Part shown: positions 25,204-32,442 of the stretch, one piece after another
Position numbering within the stretch: the stretch's first letter is position 1
How the letters are laid out: every line of letters begins with the position of its first letter
The notes under the pieces: model-generated
The model's database searches: none
What the model saw: the letters and a program-made list of their open reading frames with translations, nothing else
Told to the model about the DNA's origin: nothing
Translations under genes and position numbers: made by a program
Assembly (NCBI GenBank): GCA_016218715.1
Contig: JACRDG010000101.1
Location: 1-64,000 of the forward strand
Length of the DNA: 64,000 nt
Reading direction: 5' to 3'
Source of the DNA: Desulfomonile tiedjei
Lineage (GTDB): Bacteria; Desulfobacterota; Desulfomonilia; Desulfomonilales; Desulfomonilaceae

Positions 25204-26892
25204 ATGAACGCAATCGTTGTGTTGATCGTGGGTTTTGTGGTGGCTTACGTGGGTTACCGCTTCTACGCCGGATACGTGGATGCCAAGATTATCAAGGCAG
25301 ACCCTAACCGAGCGACTCCTGCCAAAATGTACATGGATGGCGTCGAGTTCATGCCGACCAGCAAGAACATCCTGTACGGTTACCAATTCAAATCCATCGC
25401 GGGAGCGGGGCCGATTATCGGACCGATTATCGCCATCCAGTGGGGATGGCTCCCGGCTGTGCTCTGGATACTCCTGGGCACACTGTTCATCGGCTGGGTG
25501 CATGATTACGCGAGCATGATGATCGCCATGAGGCACGAAGGAGCCTCGTTCGGCGGCCTGAGCCACAAACTGATTTCGCCCCGGGCCCGCATCATTCTTC
25601 TTTCATTCATCTATTTCTATCTGCTCCTCATAGCCGGGGCCTTTGGCGCTGTGGTGGTGAACACCGCGATCGGCCTGAAGGCATCGCCCATGGCCTGGCT
25701 TTTGCTGACGATCGCCGGCGTTTTGGCGGGTCAGATGATCTATCGCTGGAAGAAAGATATTATTCTCACTACCGTAGTCTGTGTGGTGATTGCCTTATTC
25801 GGGATTTTCTTGGGGACCAAGCTGCCGTCGGACGCAATTTTGGGCAAGGAGATCGCCAACAGCAGGTGGGTTTGGGCGATCTGTGCGTTTGTTTTCTGCT
25901 ATTTCGCCTCGGTGCTGCCGATCTGGCGTTTTGCCCTCCCGATCAACTACGTGGCATCGTACGTCGTCTTCTTGGGACTTTTCTTCGGCATCATCGGCAT
26001 ATTCGTCTTGCACCCGGACTTCACCCTGCCGGCTGTCACGAGTTTCTCGATTCCCATCGGTCCGATGTGGCCCATCATGTTCGTGACGATCGCCTGCGGG
26101 GCTATCTCCGGATGGCACAGTATTGTATCAAGCTCGGGGACCGCTCGACAGCTCGAGAATGAACTGGATGCCCGGCCGGTGGGCGCTGGCGTGATGTTCG
26201 TGGAGATGCTCTTGGCTCTTTTCGCGCTCATTATCGCTGGAACGATATTCACCTCCTCGGCCGATTACGCCGCAGCGATCAAGCTGGGCCCTGCCGGCGT
26301 TTTTGCCGCGGGCGTGGGCAAGTTCCTCAACGCACTGGGCCTTCCCCTGGAAGTGGCCAAGTCGTACGGCAGCGTCATGATGATTTTCCTTGCCATCACC
26401 ATTATGCAACTGGTGATCCGTTTCATGAGGGTGGCGACATCGGAATTGCTGAGCGACGTAAGCCCGGTCTTCAGAAACGTGCACGTGGGGACCCTCGTGG
26501 CCAGTATCTTGGGCGTAATTCTGGTCATGACGGGCTGGTGGCAGTATCTGTGGGTGCTCTTTGGCGGCGCGAACCAGTTGATGGCGTCGCTGGCGCTCCT
26601 CCTCATCTCAGCATGGCTCGTGTCCGAAGGCAAGTCAGCGGCGTGGGCTTTCTATCCGATGATATTCATGTTCGTGACCACGATCGCAGCGCTCCTGTAC
26701 ACCGCGTACAATTTGCTCGTGGTGAAGGTCCTGGGAGGCGCGGTGAAAGGTGAGGCTCTCATCGGGAACACCCTGATGGGGCTTGTGGCCCTGTTCCTGG
26801 TCTGTGCCGCTCTGGTGCTCGCCTGGGAAGGGTTTAAGGCGTTCCAGCGCTTCAAGGCTGTGAGAGCGGAGGCGGCGCCTTCAAAGGCCTAA
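25204..26892 (+). CDS. cstA: CstA-family carbon-starvation peptide/pyruvate transporter
   Basis: The product is 562 residues with about 14-16 hydrophobic helices. It matches the CstA family, whose members import pyruvate or peptides, usually when carbon is scarce. Diagnostic segments are FMPTSKNILYGYQFKSIAGA near residue 50-70, GPIIGPIIAIQWGW, and AISGWHSIVSSSGTARQLE near 300-318. It is shorter than enterobacterial CstA (~700 residues), as in many anaerobes. The ATG follows GAGGAGAAAGGGG. No two-component regulator (BtsSR-like) is adjacent. The small protein and ArsA genes start 310 bases downstream on the same strand; cotranscription is uncertain. Confidence 0.9.
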   Translation: MNAIVVLIVGFVVAYVGYRFYAGYVDAKIIKADPNRATPAKMYMDGVEFMPTSKNILYGYQFKSIAGAGPIIGPIIAIQWGWLPAVLWILLGTLFIGWVHDYASMMIAMRHEGASFGGLSHKLISPRARIILLSFIYFYLLLIAGAFGAVVVNTAIGLKASPMAWLLLTIAGVLAGQMIYRWKKDIILTTVVCVVIALFGIFLGTKLPSDAILGKEIANSRWVWAICAFVFCYFASVLPIWRFALPINYVASYVVFLGLFFGIIGIFVLHPDFTLPAVTSFSIPIGPMWPIMFVTIACGAISGWHSIVSSSGTARQLENELDARPVGAGVMFVEMLLALFALIIAGTIFTSSADYAAAIKLGPAGVFAAGVGKFLNALGLPLEVAKSYGSVMMIFLAITIMQLVIRFMRVATSELLSDVSPVFRNVHVGTLVASILGVILVMTGWWQYLWVLFGGANQLMASLALLLISAWLVSEGKSAAWAFYPMIFMFVTTIAALLYTAYNLLVVKVLGGAVKGEALIGNTLMGLVALFLVCAALVLAWEGFKAFQRFKAVRAEAAPSKA

Positions 26893-27203
26893 GGTCGAGC
26901 AACCGCGGCCTTGAAACCGTGGTCTTGCCTGGAGTATGCCCCGGGGTGGGTCTCGTATCCGCCCCGGATAGCTGATCGAACCTCTCTCCATGCTCGTCGC
27001 CATTGCGGACATGTTGGGGGTTCGGATCGTTCTAACATCTTCCGCGTTGAGACTTCTCCCAATTGAGCTTGTCGTACTGCGCGGACGGAAGCATTATTTG
27101 ATGTAAGAGAAGGACCCGACAGACGAGGCCGATTTTGGGCGGCGAGGGATTTCTTCCCTCAGACGACTATACTGCCTAAACGATGGCCCAAGGAGTGAGA
27201 TCT
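26893..27203. other. Gene-free interval between cstA and the ArsA module
   Basis: I see no gene. A weak hairpin (ACCGCGG/CCGTGGT) lies about 10 bases after the cstA stop. The remainder probably holds the promoter of the downstream three-gene module. No repeat of families A or B is present. Confidence 0.5.
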
Positions 27204-27476
27204 ATGTCAGAAGAGAAACAGAGCAAGGGAGGTTTCTTCCGAGCGGTCAAGGAATTCGTATATGGGGTCGCGGCCCACGATTCGGCCCGATTTGCCATGA
27301 AATCCAGGGCGAGCATGGAGCACCTCTTTATTCTGATCACCATGGGAGACATGCTCGGCGTGCCGATTCTTCCTCCGTACTACTCGTTGCGACTGCTCCC
27401 CTACGCGGTTCCTCAAATTGCGACCTGGAAGCGCAGGATGCTCAGAGAGAAGGATTTGACGGACGGACTGGCGTAG
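27204..27476 (+). CDS. Small membrane-associated protein preceding tandem ArsA ATPases
   Basis: The product is 90 residues from the ATG at 27204, preceded by AAGGAGTGAGATCT; an ATG seven codons earlier has no ribosome site of its own. The basic N-terminus (SEEKQSKGGFFRAVKEF) looks amphipathic. A moderately hydrophobic hairpin-like segment (EHLFILITMGDMLGVPILPPYYS) spans residues ~45-67, and the C-terminus is basic and helical. No family is recognised. Its position directly before two ArsA/Get3-like ATPases, on the same strand with 123 bases to the first, suggests it is a membrane partner or client of them. That role is inference. Confidence 0.65.
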   Translation: MSEEKQSKGGFFRAVKEFVYGVAAHDSARFAMKSRASMEHLFILITMGDMLGVPILPPYYSLRLLPYAVPQIATWKRRMLREKDLTDGLA

Positions 27477-27599
27477 CGGATAGAACCTGGAAACGCGTTT
27501 CTGCGGCGGGTTTCCAACGGGGCTCCGTGGGCTGGCGCTCGGGTTCGCGCGTCGAACAACGTACCTCCAAAGCCTTAACTCCGGAAAGGGCTGATACTC

Positions 27600-28577
27600 A
27601 TGTCTTTAGCTAAGATTTTCGAGAAGTATCCTAATCGGCGTTACATCATGTTCGGTGGAAAAGGAGGCCTGGGTAAGACCACCTTTTCGGCCGCCACATC
27701 CTATTACCTCGCCAAGACCGGCAAGAAGGTTCTCGTCTTCTCGGTGGATCCTCAAGCCTCTCTGACGGACATTTTCCAGAAAGACATCTTCGGAAAAGGC
27801 CCGACCGAGATCATCCCCAACCTGTACGCCCAGGAAATCGACGCGGACCAGAGGGTGAAGAAATACCAGGGAGAGATCCGACAGAAGATCCTGGACATGT
27901 ACGGCATGGATAAGATTCCCGAGGAGATCGAGAGCTACATCCAGGCCGCAGCAGCAGAGCCCGCAATGGAAGAGAGCGCGATCTTTGACGAGGTTGTCGA
28001 CATCGTGGTCAAAGGCGGGTACGACTACTACGTATATGACCTGGTGCCGCTGGGACATGCCCTGTACTACCTCAGCATGGCGTCGGTCTACGACGCGTGG
28101 ATAGACAAGATCACCAACCTCAGAGAACAGATGCGCGAATTCGATCAGGCCGCCGCGGTGATACGCCGAGAGAAGGAACTGGACGAAGATGCGATCCTCA
28201 ACGAGCTGCTCTTCATAAAAGAGCGGATCAATAAGTCGTCGAGCATTCTCACCGACAAGGAAAAGACCGCGTTCTTCTTTGTGCTCACCGCGGAAGAGAT
28301 GGTTATCAAGGACACCCAGAAGGCGGCGGAACTCTTCGCAAAATTCGATGTGCCTCTCAGTGGTTACATCATGAATCGGGTCCTCCCCAGTGAATTGAAG
28401 GACCAAAACATCCCGGATTATCTCAAGAACCGGTTTGAAATGCAGGAGCATTACCTGAAAATCATAGACGACGAGTTCAAAGAACAAATCTTGGCCCGGG
28501 TGCCGGAGATGGAACGGGATGTCACCGGACTGGCCATGATCGATAAACTGGCGAGAAAAATGTTCGGGGAATTCTAA
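27600..28577 (+). CDS. ArsA/Get3-like P-loop ATPase, first of tandem pair
   Basis: The product is 325 residues. It is a SIMIBI-class ATPase of the ArsA/Get3 family. It has the deviant Walker A motif MFGGKGGLGKTTFSAATS (residues ~16-33), switch I VFSVDPQASLTDIF, and YVYDLVPLGHALYYL where ArsA has DTAPTGHTLR. In this last segment the acidic residue is kept (D) but the TAPTG motif is replaced by LVPLG. No cysteine cluster of arsenite-binding type is present, so arsenite efflux is unlikely and a Get3-like role in membrane-protein handling or complex assembly is more plausible. Spacing to the second ATPase is 24 bases. The ATG follows GGAAAGGG. Confidence 0.85.
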   Translation: MSLAKIFEKYPNRRYIMFGGKGGLGKTTFSAATSYYLAKTGKKVLVFSVDPQASLTDIFQKDIFGKGPTEIIPNLYAQEIDADQRVKKYQGEIRQKILDMYGMDKIPEEIESYIQAAAAEPAMEESAIFDEVVDIVVKGGYDYYVYDLVPLGHALYYLSMASVYDAWIDKITNLREQMREFDQAAAVIRREKELDEDAILNELLFIKERINKSSSILTDKEKTAFFFVLTAEEMVIKDTQKAAELFAKFDVPLSGYIMNRVLPSELKDQNIPDYLKNRFEMQEHYLKIIDDEFKEQILARVPEMERDVTGLAMIDKLARKMFGEF

Positions 28578-28601
28578 GAAGCGGAGATCAGGGGGTTTGC
28601 C

Positions 28602-29591
28602 GTGAACGAGATTAGCATCAGCATGAGTCGGTATATGAGGGACAATCCTCGGCTGAAATATATATTCTTCGGTGGAAAAGGCGGAGTGGGAAAGACGGTT
28701 ATGGCTGGAGCCGCGGCCTTGTGGTCCGCGAAGCAGGGAAGAAAGACCTTGCTCGCGTCCACCAACCCGGTTCACAGTCTCTCGAACCTGTTCGAACAGA
28801 ACGTCTTCGGCAGGCCGGTCATGGTGTGCGACGAGGCAAATTGCTATGCGTTCGAGATCGACACCCGCGACACCATCGAGCGGTCGAAGCAGGAGATCCG
28901 GGAAAAGATCAACTGGTTCCTCAGGTTTGCCGATATCACGACCAAGGCCGAGGACTTCATCGAATCGGCCACCATGAATCCCGCATTCGAAGAATCGGCC
29001 ATGTTCGAGAATATGATGGACCTGATGTTCAAGGACGAGTACGACTTTTACGTCTTTGACACGGCCCCCACCGCGAACGCAAGGCGGCTGCTCGGCATGT
29101 CCAAGGTCTACGGACTCTGGGTGGAAAAGATGCTCAAGAGCCGGGAGGAGGCGAAATCCTTGAGAGAGATGCTCTCCTTCTCCAAGAAGGAAGAACAGGA
29201 CCCGCTCCTTGATTACCTCATCAGCTTCAAGGAACGCATGAGCCACGCCAAGGATCTCCTGACCGACAAAGCCTTGACTGCTTTCTTCTTCGTGACCTTG
29301 CCCGAGAGTCTCCCCATCGCGGTGATCACGCGGTTCATCAACTGGTTCTACGAGTTCGGCATTCCCGTGGGCGGCGTGGTGGTGAACGGGCTCATTGATA
29401 AGTCCCAGGTAACCGCAGACTCCGCTGAGTTCGTACGCAACCGCGTTCTCATGCAGGAAGAGCACATGGAGCTGATCTGGAAGACCTTCGGTGACAGGGT
29501 GCGTGCGGTGCTGCCGCTCTTCGAGACGGAAGTCAAGGGCGCTCATATGCTGAACCGTCTGGTCGAGAAGCTCATGGCGGACGGGAAATAG
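28602..29591 (+). CDS. ArsA/Get3-like P-loop ATPase, second of tandem pair
   Basis: The product is 329 residues from a GTG start, with GGAGATCAGGGGG upstream. Walker A is FFGGKGGVGKTVMAGAAAL (residues ~24-42), switch I LASTNPVHSLSNLF, and the switch II region VFDTAPTANARRLLGM keeps the DTAPT motif that the first paralogue has lost. The rest aligns with the first ATPase throughout: matching helices ending in LTDKALTAFFFVTLPESLPI and VGGVVVNGL, and an intact NP-type base site. The pair probably forms a heterodimer equivalent to the fused two-domain ArsA. It lacks the arsenite-binding cysteines. Confidence 0.87.
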   Translation: MNEISISMSRYMRDNPRLKYIFFGGKGGVGKTVMAGAAALWSAKQGRKTLLASTNPVHSLSNLFEQNVFGRPVMVCDEANCYAFEIDTRDTIERSKQEIREKINWFLRFADITTKAEDFIESATMNPAFEESAMFENMMDLMFKDEYDFYVFDTAPTANARRLLGMSKVYGLWVEKMLKSREEAKSLREMLSFSKKEEQDPLLDYLISFKERMSHAKDLLTDKALTAFFFVTLPESLPIAVITRFINWFYEFGIPVGGVVVNGLIDKSQVTADSAEFVRNRVLMQEEHMELIWKTFGDRVRAVLPLFETEVKGAHMLNRLVEKLMADGK

Positions 29592-29734
29592 CACTACTCC
29601 CAGGGTTGTTGATAGCGGTTGCCACGATAGAGGGCCGATAGGGGCATGGCTCAGAGAAGATAGCAGGGCTGGCACCTCTGACAGCTATTCCGAAGTGCTC
29701 GGGATTCTGCAGTAGATGGCTTACACCGGACTGG

Positions 29735-29830
29735 CATTGTGGGGCGGACATCCTGCCCGTCACTTCTTTGGAAACGGAAAAGATGCCTCTCCCACCATGC
29801 GGCCCAATATGCGACCGCATTTCAGTATCA
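29735..29830 (-). repeat. Degenerate family A repeat
   Basis: The segment keeps GGGGCGGACATCCTGCCCGTC, the AAAAGATGCCTCTCCCACCA block and the end ATATGCGACCGCATTTCAG, but both palindromes have decayed. It marks an old insertion between the ArsA module and the thioredoxin-fold gene. Confidence 0.5.
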
Positions 29831-29836
29831 GAGTAT

Positions 29837-30253
29837 TTAATTTCCGTAATTGTTTGTGTGTTGCTTCCGCAGCCTACCGGCCTCGCCTTCGATGAATTCG
29901 TCGATCATCGACTCCAGGCGGCTGAGGTCCCAGCCGGTGTGCGTCCTCTGCCCCTCCACAATAAAAACAGGCATGGGGAGGCACCAGTGCCTGATCCGCT
30001 TCCACATGCCGAGAGGGGACGCGGCGTCTATGATTCGTATGCGAAGCCGATGCTTGTACAAGCTCTTCGCCTGCTCGGCCCACGAGACGATCCTCTCCAG
30101 GTCGACCTTGCAATCGGGTGGAAATTCGTCCGCACACAACTCCCGATATTTATGGTTTAATCCCAGGTCCTCAAACAAAGGAGTGCATCTCGGGCAATTG
30201 TACCCCATGGCCGTGATCATGGGTATTATTATCTCTACCAGCACCGGTTTCAT
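29837..30253 (-). CDS. Thioredoxin-fold orphan protein with CPRC motif
   Basis: The product is 138 residues from the ATG at 30253, preceded by GGGAG; the upstream 31 readable residues lack a start with a ribosome site. The N-terminal strand runs into GYNCPRCTPLFEDLGL, a CxxC redox motif at the usual thioredoxin position. A long charged helix follows, then the cis-proline-type strand MPVFIVEGQRT and a C-terminal helix. No signal peptide is seen, so it is probably cytoplasmic. Four further cysteines are present. The function is not known; the fold and redox motif suggest a glutaredoxin-like or disulfide-handling role. It is divergent from the 30424 gene. Confidence 0.65.
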   Translation of the reverse strand: MKPVLVEIIIPMITAMGYNCPRCTPLFEDLGLNHKYRELCADEFPPDCKVDLERIVSWAEQAKSLYKHRLRIRIIDAASPLGMWKRIRHWCLPMPVFIVEGQRTHTGWDLSRLESMIDEFIEGEAGRLRKQHTNNYGN

Positions 30254-30423
30254 GGTGACGCTCCCGGACAAATCGAAAGGATGTGCTCCTATACTAGGAC
30301 GTTGAACGCGGAATGGCAACGCTTGACGACGGAAGGTCACAACCATACATTCGTTGAGCCCAGCGAGGAAGCGCGCTCAATGAAAGGCGGAGGCGGCCAC
30401 GCCGAGAGGAGCCTGCAATCCCT

Positions 30424-30753
30424 ATGACCAAGGAACACATCCATGAATTGCACCAATCCGTGCAGTCCATAGCCGGTGAATACACGTGGGAAAGTGAAGT
30501 GACCCTGGAAATGCAGGGAAGGCCGGTGCTCTGCGTGCTGGGGAACGCTTGGACCGACTCCTCGTGTTGCGGAACGACCGGTTGTCGTTTCGCGTATGTG
30601 CCGGGTTTCGTTGTCACGCTTTGTGTCAGGCAGAACGAGCTAGGCCAGTGGATCTCGGAAGTGGAACCGATCCGTGACGAGCAGACCCGGCTCAGTATCA
30701 GGCGCTGGCTCGAGGAGACCGAGATGGTCCAACAGGTTCAGTTCGCCTGGTAA
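30424..30753 (+). CDS. Small protein with SCCGTTGC cysteine cluster
   Basis: The product is 109 residues, starting from the ATG at 30424 with GAGGAG 13 bases upstream, slightly far. The central region reads LCVLGNAWTDSSCCGTTGCRFAYVPGFVV, split by a tight Cys-Cys-Gly-Thr-Thr-Gly-Cys cluster that could bind a metal or Fe-S centre. Flanking strands and a C-terminal helix with RDEQTRLSIRRWLEE follow. No named family is recognised, although the organised composition argues for a real conserved protein. It is transcribed divergently from the CPRC thioredoxin-fold gene, across a 170-base intergenic region. Confidence 0.65.
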   Translation: MTKEHIHELHQSVQSIAGEYTWESEVTLEMQGRPVLCVLGNAWTDSSCCGTTGCRFAYVPGFVVTLCVRQNELGQWISEVEPIRDEQTRLSIRRWLEETEMVQQVQFAW

Positions 30754-30811
30754 TACTATCGTGCCGAGACGGACCTTTTCAGCGATTGCCGAGCCCTCTG
30801 TTCTCTCCCCA

Positions 30812-31015
30812 AGTACTGCGTTTCTCAAATACGGTTCTCGCCTGGGCCTCTGGTCTTGGCTGTTCAGGGGGGCCTGAATCTTGCCGCTCACTCTCCTCCA
30901 TCGGCATCATACCGCCGGCCGAATCCAGGCTGCCAGCAGTGGCATCCGGCATTACGAGCAGGTGAAGGAGAGGACGAATACGCAACCGTGTTCATGAACT
31001 GGAGCACCAAGCTGC
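30812..31015 (+). repeat. Family A dispersed repeat, variant A2
   Basis: The left end is GCGTTTCTCAAATACGGTTC. The core is decayed to GGGGGGCCTGAATCTTGCCG, and the tail has GGCCGAATCCAGGCTGCC as in the 24560 copy. The right end is CGCAACCGTGTTCATGAACT. It ends at the stop of the following minus-strand methyltransferase gene. Confidence 0.65.
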
Positions 31016-31023
31016 TTTGCGTA

Positions 31024-31788
31024 TCATTTTCGCAGAATCCATACATACGTCGGGCACAGGAAATATGCCAGGCGAGCAACAGCCAAGGCGAGCCCTTGCT
31101 TCAACGACCCCGGAGTCAGGAGTTCCGTCGCGTGATATTTGACCGGCTCGCTCATGATTTTGAGGGTGTAGTCGTGGCACTCGAATCCAGCCGCCAGTTC
31201 TCGAAGTTTGCCCAGAGTGAGCATGGTTTCGTAATAGTGGTCGCCCTTGCCGAAAAGCCGGAAATAGATGTGCGCAATCGGTTTTGGGACCACAGAGAGC
31301 AAGGGGAGCCCGTAATGCGGTTCGATCAATGAGAGACGATTTTGGGCCGCGAAATAGCAAATGCCCCCTTTCTTGAGAACCCTGCCGATCTCGGCCATCA
31401 GCTTCTTGAAATCCGGGACGTGTTCGTAGATGTGCGTGCAGGTTACGACGTCAAAGGACTCTGCGGGCAATCCGGTATCCATCGCGTCTCTGACCAGGAA
31501 CTGGAGTTTGTCCGTCGAGAAGTTGGCCGCGGCGTGTCTCACCGCAGGCGCGTCTATGTCCACACCTACCGTTCGTTGAAACTGTCTGCTGTAGAGCCTG
31601 GTCATGAGACCAGCCGAACAGCCCAGGTCGAGAAGCGTCAATGCTTCGAGTGAACCGGGGCCTCCGCAGAAGTCCTCCAGAACCGACAGAGCCTTCCTTG
31701 CCTTCTGGGCCTGGCGCTCTTCGTCGTACTGATATTCCGAGAAATGTTCAGAGTACCCATACTGATAGACGAGTTCCGCGATTTCCAT
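31024..31788 (-). CDS. Class I SAM-dependent methyltransferase
   Basis: The product is 254 residues from the ATG at 31788; the frame is open further upstream but that part is Arg/Pro-rich and non-conserved in character. The Rossmann methyltransferase motifs are clear: motif I LLDLGCSAGLMTRLY near residue 53-67, GVDIDAPAVRHA, and FDVVTCTHIYEHVPDF (a methyltransferase 11 type motif). It ends in a basic, hydrophobic tail. The substrate is not apparent; small-molecule or lipid methylation is typical of the group. It is isolated, between repeat DNA and a gene-free interval. Confidence 0.8.
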   Translation of the reverse strand: MEIAELVYQYGYSEHFSEYQYDEERQAQKARKALSVLEDFCGGPGSLEALTLLDLGCSAGLMTRLYSRQFQRTVGVDIDAPAVRHAAANFSTDKLQFLVRDAMDTGLPAESFDVVTCTHIYEHVPDFKKLMAEIGRVLKKGGICYFAAQNRLSLIEPHYGLPLLSVVPKPIAHIYFRLFGKGDHYYETMLTLGKLRELAAGFECHDYTLKIMSEPVKYHATELLTPGSLKQGLALAVARLAYFLCPTYVWILRK

Positions 31789-32442
31789 GTTCTTTGACCC
31801 CGGACTACGCCGCGGTGCCGCGTCTTGCCGGGCACGGAACCGCTGACTGGTGTTTCGGGGACCGCCGCGCGATCTTGAGAACGCGTCCACGAGACGCGGA
31901 TGCTGCCTCAAGTCGGGGAGATCTCCGGTTTTTTTATTCGTTAGAAGGGTTTTCAGCCAGTGCGGGCCGTACCACATCGTCCCCCCCCGGTCAAGTTTTT
32001 TTTCACCGAGGATTGTATAAGCGCGTCACATACGCACGGACAGCCTGTTCAGGGCATGAGAGGCGACGGGAACACCGCCCCTGCACTTCACATCGCTTGG
32101 ATGATAATAAAGACACCTATGGTGAGCCAAAGTTGCAAGGGTCGTATTCGAGACTGCAAACAACGCCTGTCCCGCAATCCGGATCCGATTCGGTGGCGGT
32201 GTGAAACCCTGACGATTGACTCAGTGGATGAGGGTGAAGTATGCTGACAGACGGGGCGGCAAGCCCCCTGATGGGGAGACACTAGTGTCACGGCCCCTCC
32301 TGAGAGCATTACAGAGGATTTTCGATCCCTCTCTTGGACCTGCCGGAACATCATAAGACCGGGGGGGGCGAGGCTGACAAGGGGGGAGGGCGCTTCGTAA
32401 TGGAGAATAGCGGTCTCGTGGTAATCTTTCCGGAGGTCGGAG
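31789..32442. other. Gene-free interval of about 650 bases
   Basis: No gene is supported on either strand. It contains a run of eight C near 31981-31988, a T-run near 31997-32004, and two short G-runs (32359-32366 and 32381-32385) just before the GGDEF-EAL leader. I searched by eye for a cyclic-di-GMP riboswitch (GEMM-like) core and did not find one. Promoters for both divergent flanking genes should lie here. Confidence 0.5.

Noticed and set aside
27600-29591. Arsenic resistance operon
   Set aside because: The ATPases lack arsenite-binding cysteines, and there is no arsB, arsC, arsR or arsD gene near them.
27600-29675. Very long minus-strand open frame of 689 codons across both ArsA genes
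   Set aside because: It is the antisense shadow of two ATPase genes with clear P-loop motifs and has no domain of its own; such frames arise from GC-rich codon use.
32250-32440. Possible c-di-GMP riboswitch upstream of the GGDEF-EAL gene
   Set aside because: By eye I found none of the conserved core sequences of the GEMM-type riboswitch; the hairpins there are simple GC palindromes.
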